From Montifringilla adamsi (taxonomy: Eukaryota; Chordata; Aves; Passeriformes; Passeridae), in the NCBI GenBank assembly GCA_017590115.1, contig JAGGNK010010226.1, positions 3,755,732 to 3,819,731 on the forward strand: a DNA stretch of 64,000 bases, written 5' to 3'. Every line of letters begins with the position of its first letter. Positions within the stretch are counted from its first letter, which is position 1. A program made the translations under genes and the position numbers. The notes below the pieces were generated by a model, which saw only the letters and a list, made by a program, of their open reading frames with translations, searched no databases and had not been told where the DNA came from. Positions 38,023-51,789 of the stretch are shown here, one piece after another.

Positions 38023-38024
<2 letters not shown>

Positions 38025-41000
38025 AGAAGCCCCTTTATTGGCTTTATATATAGATTGCAAGACTTGCTTTTCTCTATCTTTCTTTTCTGGGGTTAAGCCT
38101 CAGCTCATCTGCTTAGGCTGTGGTGTCCAGACCTCAGCTCTGAGAATAAAAGTAGAAAGTCCTATTGCTATTAGCAGCATATCATGAATCAAATGCAGTG
38201 TACTGAGTAGGCATATCATAAAAATCTAATTTGTAGTAAAGGAATTTTACAAAACACTAGCACCCAATCATTCCTATGGCCTATTGGGTGCCATGCTCCA
38301 GAAAGCTGAAGATGAGCCAGAAAACACTCCAGGACGTTCCTGAAGGGACTCAGGTGTTCCAATATCCGAACTCTGGACTGGGACAAGGTCTTTTGCCAGC
38401 AATAGGTATGCTTGTGTCTTTCCTGCACACATTCAACCTGCTGCTTACCAGTTTGAAAGAACACATCTTGTTACAGGAGCCCACACGTTATTTGAGTGCT
38501 TCGAGGGGAAGCACAAGCAGCTCTGAAGCATGTTAGGGCTGTAACTCCTGAGGGCAGGCGTAATCTTGCCCCAGGATCTGCATCCAAGTGACCTACGCTT
38601 CACCTCACCTCTTCAGGGTGTTCAGGGTGAAGGCAGTGATAGTTCTGAAGGCAGGTTTAGCCCAGAGGAGCAGATCTGTGGGAAGTGTGTATGAGAGAGA
38701 GATTTCTTTTCTGATCATGTAAAATGGCTGCACTCGTAATTATTTTTGTTCTTTGAGTTTGCTAAACTAAATAAACAGTGAGTTTTCAGTGATTTCTGTC
38801 ATCTTACACATCCCACAGAACCCCATGCAGTGCTCAGCCCTGGCTGCTCTCTGAGCACACACCTGGGAACTCTGACCTGGACTTCCCATATCTGGGACAT
38901 GGAAAGAATTGCCACGGTGTGCTTGTTCTGTTACCAGAAATAATGAATAGCACTGGTGAAGGGAAAACTCAGATAGAACAAACAGGTAAATGATGGTGGC
39001 TTCTCCTTCATATTTACATTCTAGCCCCGTTAAACAGTCTGTAACATGGCCCACCAGGATATATATGTTTATCATTCTTATCTTCACTGGCTGAGTTATA
39101 CGTCTAAGGTTTGGTCTGAGATTAATGGCAGGTTGCCCACTCGATTTATGGCAATGCATTTACTCACCTAGATTATCTGTGCATTGAGTTTGCTTTAGTC
39201 CTCTGGAACTTCTTCACTGTTCTCTGAGTTTTTTATTTAAATCAGCATCATGGTTCAGAGAGTTTCCCAACAAGCACTTTAAATACTTGGGTACAAGTTA
39301 TCTCACCCTGTAAATTAAAAAAAACCTTTTAGTTCTGACAGTTGTCATTTAATGATCTCCCAGTTTATTGATCAAGAAGTAGTCCTTATCACTGCCAGAT
39401 GTGATTACATCATGCTGGTTCTTTCCAAACCAGAACAGAAATATTTATTGGGTTCTTTTGCCTTTTCTGCTCCATAGTTGACAGCTTTAGCTCCTTCTCT
39501 AGGTTTTCTAGAGGCTGTGCACCACTCTCAGCGTTCCAGGTTTCTGCTGCACTGAAAGGATTTCCTCCTCTTCATCCCACTCTGTTACTCTCTTTAACTC
39601 TTCCACACATTTCTATAACTCCTAATTAGTAAAAAAAAAAAAAAAAAAAAAAATCCTTAAACAGCTTCTCAGCTCTTAAGATGTTTTAAGGTGGGTTTAA
39701 TGAAGAACATTATTCCCTTTCAAATTATGAAGCTTTCTTACACCATTTTGAAAATGTAATTTTCCTTTGGAACTCTGAAAACCTTAACCTGAATGACAGT
39801 TTTGCACAGTACACTCCTGATGGAAGGTTATTACTAGCTAAAGAAAATGCTTCTTTGTACTTAACAAACAGATCCATATGTATTTTTTTCTTCAAATTTG
39901 ATATTTACTTCAAGAAATGTTTCACATTTTATTGTAATTCATAATGGATAAATATTGAAAATTGAGACTGTGTGCTGGTCTGAATGCTTTTTCTGCCAGA
40001 AATGTTTATCTATGAAATTTTTTAAATAGTAAATAGAAATTTTTTAAGGAAAAAGTGCCTTTGGCAAGCCAGTCTCCTTTTTCAGTTACATTTTTCTTAA
40101 AGGCAGTGTGAGGAGCTGCTTCTGCCCTTTCTAACAGATGTTATTAACGTTGGGCCATGCTCAGGTTTTTTTTCAACATCTCTAATGCAAAAGTCAATTA
40201 GTAGTGGTAGTGTAGAAGGTAAAGGAGAAAACATATCTGGGGTTTTTTTAGTGAAAGACAGAAAAACATGGCTTGCATTACTCCATAAAGGTCTGCTGAA
40301 CATTTACACACTGAGCCACAACACCTGCTGTAAACTGCTGGTTGCAGCAGAAGACAATCGACTTCTTCCTGTGGTCTTCTTAAATTCCCACAGCACCATT
40401 CTACTTGCAGCATCAGGGAATGCCAAAGGGACTGGCCCCAGTGCCACATGCCCCAGGGGCACTGTGCCATGCCCCCCGGGTTTGTGTGTTGAAGGCCCAT
40501 CACTGTGGGTTCAGGCTTTTCAGGGATCTAGCTACTTATGCTGGGGATAGTAGGCAAGGGACAACAACATTTAGGGCTTTGAACTCACAGTTTAGAAACT
40601 GTAGGAGGGAAAGTGTCTGTTTAGTTTAAGTTTCTGGATGGAGAAGCTCCTCCAAGCATGACAGGCAGCTCAGGAGTACATACACAAGTGGCTGTTTAAA
40701 AATTTAACAAGCAGGCAGTGGAGGCTGCTGTAATAGGTTGATCAAAAGCAAGAGCCAGCATCCTGACAGTGAATGAGTGGTAACAGCTATGATGGGGTTG
40801 GACTCTAAAGGGCCTGGAAGGCAAAAGCAGTTATTTCTGAAGCAGCACAGGAAAAGGAAAGATGCCAGAAAAGGATAATGAAAGAAACTGATCTTTTCAG
40901 TACCATCCACCACAGCTACAAGTGGAACAGAACACTATTTGTCAAGGCCAGAGTGAGGGATGTTGCTGTAGCTAAGAGAGGCTCAATGAGCTGGATATAA

Positions 41001-44000
41001 AATCCTGTATGGAAATCTTTTTCAGAAGTGCTAAAGGAGGAGAATCTGTGAAACTGAGATATTGTCCAGATGCTTCTCTAGTCAAAGACTGTGGGGGCCT
41101 GACTCCCAGGTAAGGGTGAGCACAGCAGGCAGGGGCTCTTCTACTCCTACTGAGCTTTCCTAATGGCTCCCTGAATGCAGGTGCCAGAGGTGGGGACAGA
41201 GGTGAGAAAAACATGTAGATGTTTTCATTAGCTGAGAGAAAGAGGGAACTAAATGTTTGCAGAAAATATTACCTAGGATCAAACAGCAGGAAGGAGATAA
41301 GAAAAATAAGCTTTGAGAAGCAGCTGAAAAAATCAAGGGGATAGCAGGATAAGACTCCTTGTTAGATTTCCCTTACTGCTCAAAGATCCATTACTTCATT
41401 CCTGTGGCTCATCCCTCACCTGCTGCAAAGGATTGCAGTGGAATAGTGATGTGGAGGTGGGGAGTACCAAGGCAACCTTATGCCAGCCTGAGGTGAGGCT
41501 GACAGAGCAGGAGACAGACAGAGCGCTGGCAGCCAGCAGCCAGTCACCCATGCTCATTGGCACCAGAAATCACTACAGTTTAGCAAACCCCTCTGCAGGC
41601 TGTTGACAATCTGGGAATCTTCTCTTCCTTTCTTTTTAAGGAACCATTTAATTTTTTCCAGCGTTCTGCTTAGTCATTCTAACATATTCCTCTTCTGATT
41701 AGCTGTACAGCACATGGCACAGTGGGAGTACTCTGTGGTTACAGACTAATTCTAAAACCAATTTAAAACAATGTAGATGTAATTTACCATGTATATGCCT
41801 CTAACATTCCCTAGGCAGTTGTACCCTTTATTACAATCAGGGAAAGTCTTTTACTGTAGTTCTTCAGTTTTTCACACATTGCTATTTTTAAATAATGTTT
41901 TAAAAATACTTATAGTTCTTACAGAAAACTAATCCACTTACATCTCTACAGCCTGTGAACATACCAAGTTGATTCTTGCATAAGTTTTTGGGTTTAGTTC
42001 TTGAATTTTTAATTCTTAAAATTTTTAAAAATGTAGTGTCAAGAGGAAAGATGTAGAGAATAATTCTGTTTATACATAGAAAAAGTCAGAGAACAATCTA
42101 TTGAGAACAGAGTCAAGAAAGCTGGGGAAAGTACAAATCTAAGAACAAATGTGAATGACAACATCAGAGGCAATTAACAGCTCGGGGAAGAGAGCTTTGG
42201 CTGGAAGCAAGACTAAAAGCCTTGGAAATTATTTGGAAAAGTAGATTACAAGTTACTGAAGATAAATTTTAGAAAATCTGGAAAGGAAACATAGTTGAGA
42301 GGACCCAGGCAGAGGCAAATCCTGCAAGGGAAGGAAAGATAAATTGGGAAACTTACTTTTGCCACTCTTTACGTTGACTAAATTTGTAGGAATCTTTGCC
42401 TAGATAAGAGAAATAAGAGGGTAGGAGAAAAGTTTTGAGATCTTACCTTAAGACTATCATCTGACTATCAAATTAGAAATTTTGTTACAAAAATAAAAAT
42501 GTAAGTAAACAATGTGACATTGGAAAAGGAGTGTTACCTTGCACAGAACCATACAGTACTTTATTATTGAATACTATATTGAATATTTAAGCAACAATGT
42601 CTCTGAAAATTGAGAATTTAACACACAAATCACCAAATACTTACAGAAAAGCATGGCAAGTTGTAGAAGGGATCTGAATTGAAAAACACCTTCTGGTCTC
42701 CTGCATAGAGATGAAACTTATCTACAATTTCCCATATCCAGTTGGTGCTTGAGTTCATAATTTCTCTCCATTTTATGCTGCCTCTTCTGTCCCTCAGGAA
42801 GCAGGTGGAGTGCCAGGTCCTGTTGGATAACAAGGGTGTAGGACTAGGACTTATTTTCATATACTTAGTTTTTATCAAGTACAGCCAATTCGATGTCTTT
42901 CCTGTATTATTTCTGCCATCATCCAAGATCATTTCACAAAGGCATTAAGGTATTATTTTGAGTCTCTGGCAATATTGTTTGTTCATAAAAATTATGAGGT
43001 TGCTGAGGAAAAGAGATTAAAAACGCAAGCCTAAATCTAATAGAAAAATTACATAACTAGGAGAACCCTACATATTTATCCCTTCAAATAATGACGAGAG
43101 TGTCCTGAGGTGAGACAAATACCTGAGTCAGTGTGCTCATAATCATTACATCAGAAATTAAGTTGCACATAGTGCAATCACACTTGAATGAAAAAAGGTT
43201 TATCCAAAGAGGAAAGACTGAAGTGTATAAAATTCCCCAATTTGCTACAAAAATCCATTTTCTATGGTCCAAAACTGGAAAATGTCCTGTGTTGTCTAAT
43301 CAGTTTCAAAGACAGAAAAACTGAGTACTTCACATAATTTCAACGACATTACTCTTGTGAATAAAAGAAGACTTCTTTGGTGAGGTTTAATGACAGCAAT
43401 TAGTAAACTATCAAAGTTACATTAAATTCACCAGTCTGACTGGAAAAAACCCCAATCCTAATTGGTAAAATGTAACAACAAAACACCCAATTTAAAATAG
43501 GCTTCCATATTTTTAATATATCAGAATGAAGATTCAGATTTCAGGTGTCCTGGGCTGCAAAGTTTTCAGATGTTGTATCAGAGTGAGCACGTGAACTCCA
43601 CACACAGAAGATGGCAATGACAAAAGAACAGGTCAAATTTAACCCCTCTTGTATCTCCATTGAAGCCTACAAGATGCCCAGAAAAATGGTGAAGTCCCCA
43701 ACAACTGAAAAAAGCATTCTGAGTAGATCTGCTTGCATTAGCAGAGCCAGCTAGAAATTGCTTCTGTAGATGGAGGCTGAGATTTATTCAATCACCTGTC
43801 AAAACCAGGAAGTAGAAAGTAGCTGTAGCCAAAATAAAGTTACATGCATTATTTTACACAAGGCCCTATGCATTACTGGAGGAAGGTTAAATTACTACCT
43901 TTCTCTTTAGACTAGATTTTAAGCAGCAAAACCAAGGGGGAAAAAAACCATAAATGCTCTTTCTGAGGTAGTTTCACTCAGATAAACTACCTCTCTGATG

Positions 44001-47000
44001 GACATAGTTAAAAGTTTAAGATAATTAAGACAGGAAAAGCATTTCCTTGAACATGAAATGCTAGGCATGTTTCAGTGTCAGGCACAATCATCAAAAACAA
44101 AAAAATACAGAACTTAAATGGGACGGTCATCCTTGCATTATTTTGTTTCTTACCTTGTCCTTCATGGGCTGTCAGGTCATCCTTTTCGTTACCATTTCCA
44201 AGGATTGTTACAGAGCAGAGCTGCCTGGGATGTGGAGGAAGAGTTTCTTGCTTTTCCTTTGAGTTGTTAGTTTCTAACAGAACAGCTTCTAATGAAAAAC
44301 ACTGAACAAGAATTCTGTAGAGAAATGTGCCATGTCCACAAGATGACCTGTGACCAGAGCTCACTGCAGAGTTTAGATCCAGGATTTAAACCTTTTTTTT
44401 CCCTACCCAGTTCAGAGAAAAAATCTGAACATACACTTCTCAGATGCGAATTCTGACCAGTAGGAATTCTGTACAGAGTAGGGGAAAACAGAAGAGGAAG
44501 AGGGGAAAAAAATAGCTCTCTTGCAGCCCCTCTCTGTTCAGCATATCATGTTATTACCTCATAAAAGTCAGCCTTCCTCACTCAGGTGTGCATGCTCATA
44601 AGCACATTAAACAACAGTGAGTTCAGCCTTTTGATCACAGGTCATTACAAAGTACACACCAATAAACTTCATCTACAGTGTGCAATGGTATGGCTTTCTT
44701 TAAACTTTTTACATGTTTTTTTTTTGAAGTGGCAGAAAAAGAACTGGAGGAAAGAGCAATGTGCTCTTTTTACCGGGAACATCCATCTGTCCCTAGTTAG
44801 GCACACTTGTAAAAGCAGGGCTGAATCTTTTGCTCAGACATGGAATTGGTCATCCAATTTAAAGATTCAGGCTATGCCATCCAGAGTTAATTATATAAAA
44901 CACAGGAAGCATCTCCCACAAACCAGTTTTCAAAACAGCCCTTGCAGCCCAGGATCAAACAAACAGAACAAGGCAGAGTAAGTGCTCAAAAAAACTTGGA
45001 GAAATCCTGCTGGAAAGTTGTTTGCACAGAAAGGGAGGTTTTGTGTGATTCGCACAAATTAAAAAATGGAGGATCCCAATAATTAAACATTAGGAGAGTT
45101 TTTTCTTCACTGACAGAAATAGTAGGTGAAGTACAGCGAGAAGCAGCTATTCCCAGTTGTAGCACTGAGAGCACCAGTGCGATCTCACTGTCCTTCACTC
45201 ACAGTCTTGAAAATACTTTCCTGCAGGGAGCTGAAAGCAAGCAATGAACTCCAGGACACTGAAGGAGCAAAGAGTAGCTTACAGAGAAGGCAGAGGAATG
45301 TTTGAGTTGATCTTTTACTGTGAAGCAGAACAATATTTCCCCATATTCAAGTAATCATTCTTCTCTGCATAACAATTGGTACAATAAAGAACAGGCAGCC
45401 AGAACTTGTCAGAACAGTGAACAAGGAAAAGCTTGGGTCCCCTACATTGGATCCAGGGATTTAAGTTGATGTTTGTTCATCAAAAAACTTGAATAAGGCT
45501 TCTTTTGACAAATAGATTGCTTTTTGAAAGAGACCTTACATACCCATTTTTTTTCCTTTCTTTTCACACCACTAGAAGTGGAAGAGCAATTTCATATCTG
45601 ATTTTCTATTGAATTATTTTCTTAGTTTAGTTAGAGAAGGCAAAAAGATAAAGCATTGAGTTATCCAGATCCTAATTTTTTAACATTTTATTGATAAGGA
45701 AAAGCTTGTTTTTCAAGCTATCCCAGTCCAGCCACTTTTCTGAATAAATACCAACTTCTTTTCTTCCTCTCATTTCTTTCTCTTAGCATGAACACAGCCT
45801 GACAACAAATGTGCAGGCAGACAAACATTTTCCCAAATAGAATTACAGAAGGAAATAGCACATTTCTCTGTAGGAAGATACTGAGAACTGCTGTTTATAT
45901 GTGTCCAGAAGATATGCTTTTTTAAAGACCACATACCTAAATTTTCAAATTTCTTTACTAATAAAAGTGTGTGATCTGTTTTGTTTCCACACAAACATAG
46001 GAGTCCTCAAATTTATATCTTTAAAATATGTCTACAAATCGCTATCAGAAGGTGAAATTCCTGCCCTATGTAATTTCTAGGGAAGAACCTCAACCTGAAA
46101 ATAAAATTATTTTAAAAATGAAATGATTGTTGGAAAGTTCATATCCTGCTAGGTATTTTGAGTTATCTGGAGAGAGAGAGACATAGATCTTTCTGCACTA
46201 AATAAAATGCATTTTGTGAAAATTACTTGAAAGAACATTGTGTAAGAAGTCTATACACATTGTAAAACATATGACCTACAGAAATAAAAGGGAAAGGAAA
46301 AAAAAAAGCCTTCTAAATAATCAAGAAGTTCAAGGCTGCGTCTTTGAAACATTCATTGGAAAACACTTTGTTTGCATAAGAATTAGGCTAGTCTACAAAC
46401 TTCAAAAGTATTTTTAATATTATTTGTTTCTTATATTATTCATTATTAAAAATAAATGCTGTAGGTGAGGATTTTTACAGGAAGTTAGAAGAGCTGCCTA
46501 AATTTAAATGACCTTAAGTTCAATTAGAGATATTTTGGAATAATCTTGGCTGTTTATGGTTGCTTTACACTAACTAATCAGACTACCTGTTTTCAAGGCC
46601 TAGCTAATTAATAGTCAGACACTTGTTTTGTACAGCTCAAATACCTTTGACAGTTGCTGAAATTACACCTTCTTACCTTGGTGGAAAACTCAGAAATAAC
46701 AAAAACAAAGCCTACCAAGTATGAGCCTCAATGTCAAGCTGTGAATTTATACTTGTGTAAAGTGAAGACAATCAGAAGCACAACTTGAACTGCCTATGAC
46801 AACAGGGGAAGGGAAAATAAAAAAACTAGAACAAATAAGAAAATAATCATAATGAACCCCATGAGGAACAGATAAAAATTATCTCAGATCGCTCTTCTTC
46901 ACCAATGGACCACAGTTCATCACCATGAAGTGGCTTTCTGTGCCAAACACCCTGTGGTGGCCTCTGCCCTGCTGCAAGGAATTCCTGCAGTTCGACCATG

Positions 47001-47560
47001 TTCCCTCATGCCTGTGAGCATCCCCCTTCCACCCAGGATCCACCCTCCTCATTGGACCCATAACACAGGGCAAGGGGCAGACCTTGGTGTGCTCAGTGCC
47101 AGCCACGTGTGCTGTTGTCCCAGGTGAGCAGAGCAGGCAGCACAGAGCCATCAGCGCAGCATTTCTGGACCTAAATCACAGGCTCCTACCCCTGCTGAGG
47201 AGGCACATTTTGATAAAGGGGATAGGAATGTGGTATCCATAGAAATGCTGCCCTTTCTGTGAGGATCAGTCACAAGTGGAAGGGTGGAGGGACTGACAGA
47301 GAAAATACATGTATTTTGTTGCCTTAAGGAAAAGGGTTTTAGAGAGGGAGTTGAAATTTCCAAGTTTCTTATATTCCTCACTGTTATAATACATTTTTGT
47401 CCACTCACAGCTATCGGTTCATTATTTCTGCTCCAGTCCTACCTGCCAGGTTATTCAAGCACCATACAGTAAATTTGTGCTAGGCAGCTCCTCTCCTTTC
47501 TACTATTCATATTTCCTGAGGAGACAGCGCTGTTCTTACAAGAGGAGGCATTTAATTCAC
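38023..47560. other. Unique non-coding stretch
   Basis: About 9.5 kb without a recognised gene or young repeat. 39631-39653 is A23. Moderately GC-rich patches at 40420-40520, 40700-41180 and 46900-47170 were inspected and not assigned. Frames of 118-131 codons (44008-44364 minus, 44586-44981 plus, 38767-39159 minus) show no domain or codon evidence. Confidence 0.5.
39631..39653 (+). repeat. Poly(A) run, A23
   Basis: Twenty-three A residues follow CTAATTAGT. Confidence 0.95.
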
Positions 47561-47735
47561 AGCCCTGCCACGGGCTCCCTGTGTGACCAGAGACAAGCCA
47601 CTTAACCTTTCAGTGCTTTGGTTTCCCCTTCTCTAAAATGGGAAGAATAACAATGCATTTCTTACCTTTTATTCATTTTGTCTGTTTAGACTCTAAGCTC
47701 TTTTAGGGTGGAGGTTATCTGCACTAAGTTACAGG
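47561..47735 (+). mobile_element. Ancient CORE-SINE of the MIR type
   Basis: The order of blocks is diagnostic: CCCTGTGTGACCAGAGACAA, then GCCACTTAACCTTTCAGTGC, then TTCTCTAAAATGGGAAGAAT, then TTTAGACTCTAAGCTCTTTT. MIR elements read TGTGTGACCTTGGGCAAGTC, ACTTAACCTCTCTG and TCTGTAAAATGGGGATAAT in the same order. The TTTAGACTNTAAGCTC block is the L2-type 3' tail found on some amniote MIR relatives. Divergence is high, as expected for an element older than the mammal-bird split or close to it. Copies in birds are few, and such fossils are often kept because they became regulatory; that last point is inference. Confidence 0.75.
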
Positions 47736-49545
47736 ACTGCAGCCTTTATCAGTATAAAAATATCAGTTGCCGGGTAAAATAGTTCAGAATTTTTATTTTC
47801 ATAGATGAACTGAAGTTCAGCACTATCTGAGCAAGTGCAAAATGTTCAAATGCTTTTTTAAAAAGCAAGAAAATTGCTCCACACTGCCTGTGCTTACAGA
47901 TACTCTGCTGTCAGCCTCTAACAGGAGCATTTAAGCAGCACTGCTGTGCCTGGATTCCTGATTTGTGACAGCTGAGAATCTTACAGATGGAGGGGGATTA
48001 GGGACTGCCTTGTCTCTGAATTCCCTCGTTTTCTTGTTCAGTGCATTGCTAATGTGATTTTAATGTAGATTTGCAGGTATGTTCTTGCTTGATGCAGTGG
48101 TCTCAATATGCAGAGTAGCCACAAGAAACACAATATTTCTTGTTTCAGTCCAGAATATGTCACAATTTGGGGGCTCAAACTGCTAACACTTAAATGCAGC
48201 TACTTTGTATTAAAAATAGATTAGTAAAGTGCATGTGTGTGTGTGTGTGTGTGTGTGTACTGGCCTTGACTCCCTATTTACACTCACCTAGATTCAAGCA
48301 GAGACCTTCCACCTTCAACAAGAGTATTTGTGACTTTTTGATACTGGGGGAAATGGACACATTAGTCTACACTGAGACTCAGCATGGAAAATGGTAGAAC
48401 TGCCTGATAAGCTTGTGAAAATGGAAAAGCATTTGTCTTTTAAGCTCTCAACCTTGTAGTCACATCTGCAGGGTTTACTGCAGATGCCACAGTCAGAGGG
48501 GCTCTGTTCTCCCCTGTGTGAGCTCCCACCCCTCCAAGGTAGCAGAGGACAAATCCCCCTGGGCTTGGAACACGTTCTAGGGAGTTCAGCAGGGTTGATT
48601 CACCCTTCCTGGCAAATTTATACTGAGATCTTTGGGAAGACAAGGGGAGAAAGGGAGTGTGAGAGACTGCAAGAACCATATCTTGTCCAACTACCAGCAC
48701 CGTTGAATTATTAATGTTCTTTCTAACAAAGGCTGTACCATGGATGACAAGAGCCTTAGCAATTAGACATGTCACCACTACAAAAAATATTTTCCCCTAT
48801 TCTTAAGACAGCTAGGACTTTCTTACAGTTGAATGTCTAAAGATCTCAACCTGTACTGAGATATTTCCTGACTAGCATCACACTCAAATTTATGCATACA
48901 ATTTTCTAATGCAATCTGAATTTTGTGTCCAAGATGCTGACTTGCATTTTCAGAAACAGCAAAGCTCCAAATCACAGGGACAATACAGCAACCATTTTAG
49001 ATTTCACTCAATACTGTATATTGCTGATGGTCTAGGTTTCTAGGGAGTTGAAAGTTTGCCTTTGAAGTGCAGGTAGAAAAATGTATATTTAAGGAGTTTC
49101 AGATCCCAGTTTTATTTTTAATCATCCAAGACTCATGTTTTTCCTTTAAATCTGTCCTCTGTCAGCTCTTTCTGGGTAGCTTCTTTCAGAACTGATCAGA
49201 AATAAGTGACAGAGAGCAAAAATTCTGGTGACATTCACAAGCATTCACAAAAATCAGAGGCTTAGAGCAGGAGTTTAATTCACACTCAAATATTTGAAAT
49301 GCTAGACATCCTGATTTATAAATAAAAGTGGGTTTGCATTAAGGTTTTTTATGATACAAATTTTTCTATGTAAAGTGATCATAAAAAAAATGTGTTGGAA
49401 TCGGCTGGAATGCAAAAAAAAAAAAAGAAACAAACCCACTTTAACATTAAATAAATATATATGGAATTAAAAAGAGAAAATATTGTACTTTATATAGAGA
49501 TGTCTGTTTACCTTGACTACAATGTAATACCTTGAGGTATCCTGC
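47736..49545. other. Unique non-coding stretch
   Basis: AT-rich sequence with a (TG)n microsatellite at 48234-48258, a GC-richer unassigned patch at about 48480-48600 and A13 near 49413-49425. No gene recognised. Confidence 0.5.
48234..48258 (+). repeat. (TG)n dinucleotide microsatellite, 25 bp
   Basis: Twelve and a half TG units, an alternating purine-pyrimidine run typical of vertebrate microsatellites. Confidence 0.95.
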
Positions 49546-49613
49546 ACAGGGTCAGAAGATGGACTTGATGGTCCTGATGAGTCCCTTCCAACTGAACATA
49601 TTCTATGACCTAT
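49546..49613 (+). mobile_element. Short CR1 or related retroelement 3' end
   Basis: The sequence reads AGGGTCAGAAGATGGACTTG, then ATGGTCCTGATGAGTCCCTT, CCAACTGAACATATTCTATG. This matches the terminal CR1-type block GACTTGATGATC...TCCCTTCCAAC...ATTCTATG. Fewer than 70 bp are recognisable, so the subfamily, and whether CR1 or an LTR that shares this end, is open. Confidence 0.75.
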
Positions 49614-51524
49614 TCAAAGTTTTATCTTCTTTTTTGTTCAAAGACGATAGAAAATAGTTTGGATTTTTTTTCCAAAATTATCAGTATTAGTAAGCGTCAT
49701 GGTTTAATACACAATAATAGTTTTTCATGCAAGCAGAGGCTCATTATTTCCCACAAAGTTGAACGACAAGAAAGATTTTTGTAGGGAGATACCATTAACA
49801 CATTCACACTTGAAAGATTTCCTATAAGAAAACCTATTAGTGTTGCAGAGGATGCTGTCCTCCAATTCTGCATCTTCAGGGCATCCTGAGAGTTGGGAGC
49901 TCCTTCCTTAACACAGAATGGTTCCTCTTCTCTTAACAGGGAGGAAAGATGAGCCTGCACTTTCCCTCTCTGTGCAAACAGCAGCATTAATGCTGTGAAA
50001 CCTCAGGCATAAATCCTAAACAAGTCCTGTGCTCCATAATCACCAAAACCACAACCGAAATCATGTGCTATCTAAGCAAAATGAGGAAGACAACAAACAG
50101 AAGGCAAACACGTATTTCTAAATATTCCATTGTAACCACAAATTATCAGAGGAAAAGTGTCAGGGCTGGAAGCAGCAGAGAAAAGCTGTTCATTTAGTAA
50201 ACAACTGTAGATGGTAAAATGTAATTATCACAAAAGCAAACTTTACTAAGGGGATAAGTGTGAGACTGTTACAGTAAAAGGTCTCTTTGCATTTCTAATC
50301 TGACAGGCTGAAAGTTCTCTGGAGAAAACAGTTCTTAATAAAACCACAGAGGCAAGAGGCTCTTTTCAGCTCTTGTTCTCCACTGTGCCTCTGGTAATAA
50401 GCTTACAAAGCAAATTAAACTTGTTTGTTTGCAGTAGTGACCACGTGTGGAAGATAAACAAAAGCTTTGCTCAGTATTCACTGGCAAAGTAATATAAGCA
50501 GATTTTAGAAAATTAATCATTCTTGACTCACAAGCTGAACTAATAATCTGGATCCCAGTTCTTCTTTCAGCCTTTGAAAAATGTGATAACTCTTTAAAGT
50601 CGCTTTTAGGGATGAAGTAAATTGCTCAAGAGGAGTAATAAAAGCCAAGCTCATTCCATGACCAGCTCTCTAACCTTAAGCCTTGATACAGGAGATACAG
50701 AGGCACCACCTCTTTAACAGCAGCCATACACAGTTTCTTTCTACATTTTCAGTTAAGAGTAACTTCCTCAGAAGTATCTTTAATACTGTAAGTAAATTTA
50801 TTGCACCATTTTAAATGGGAAACTGTCTTCAGTTTCTACCTTTTTATTTAAATATAGCCAACCCTGTCCTTGCCATACTCCTTACAATTCTATCATTTAG
50901 AACTTTATTGCTACTCAGTTGCCAAAAATATGCATACGCAAAATTTGAATTGTGAAAATACATCCTAACGTGGGACTGGTGAACAAAAATTCCTACACAG
51001 CTTCTGTCCTCTGAGTGGGCACAGAATTCTATTAAAAACAAAGGGGAGATTCCCACACAATGTCAACAATCAGAGCTCAAAAGGACAAAAAAAAAAAAGT
51101 AGAGCTGATAAGAAATAGTAGATGCAAAATACTCCAAATGCAACCCTTCAGGACTTCAAGGAGTTTTAGAATAACCAGAAGCAATCTCTACTTCCACTTG
51201 CTTCCACTCCACAGCAATAATTCTGTAAATCCCTGCTCTACAAAGTCCAGTCAGCTTTTGGAAGGTCCAAAAGATCTTTTGAGAAAGAATCGTTCCATCA
51301 GTTCACCTGGTTCATTTGGGAACAGGCAGTTTGATGTTCTGAACATCATTTGTTTCTTCCTTTCCCAGTCCCCAAGGTCCAGAAGAGCTTTGAACCATAA
51401 AATCAGTTGCTTGTGTAATAAAACACCAACTTGCTCTTGAAGACTTATCATAGCTGACCAACAGGAGTTTGGTTAATAAATCTGATGACATTTCTTCCTT
51501 GATTCTACTGCTCTTTCTCAGGCA
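49614..51524. other. Unique non-coding stretch
   Basis: No repeat family or exon recognised; frames are at most 126 codons and appear random. Confidence 0.5.
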
Positions 51525-51789
51525 AAGATCCCACTGAAGTTAAATGGACCTATGCTCTGGTAAAGATGGCTGCTCCTAATTTAGCAGCTGTGCCTGTGTC
51601 TGTGGATTAATGAATTGTTTGTGGCATCTTAATCACATTTTCTGATATGATTAAGGAGCCAACATTGTCCTAAGTTTCAGGGCCATAATGCCCTATTGAT
51701 TTTGAAGCAAACTCCCCATTGATTTCAGTAGGAAACTCTAATTTTAAAAGAAAGGAAAAAAAAAAATAATCAATGGTATATTATGGCCC
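51525..51789. mobile_element. Ancient palindromic amniote MITE-like element
   Basis: Terminal arms GGGCCATAATGCCCTATTGA (from 51680) and its inverted partner ending TATTATGGCCC (to 51789) match at about 18 of 22 positions. Inside lies CCCCATTGATTTCAGTAGG (51714-51732), the ACTTCAATGG-type core common in old sauropsid palindromic repeats. An inverted partner of that core, CCCACTGAAGTTAAATGG, is at 51530-51547, so the element may extend from about 51525 or two copies may be nested. The GGGCCA...TGGCCC termini fit this class from memory. I do not give a family name. Confidence 0.5.
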
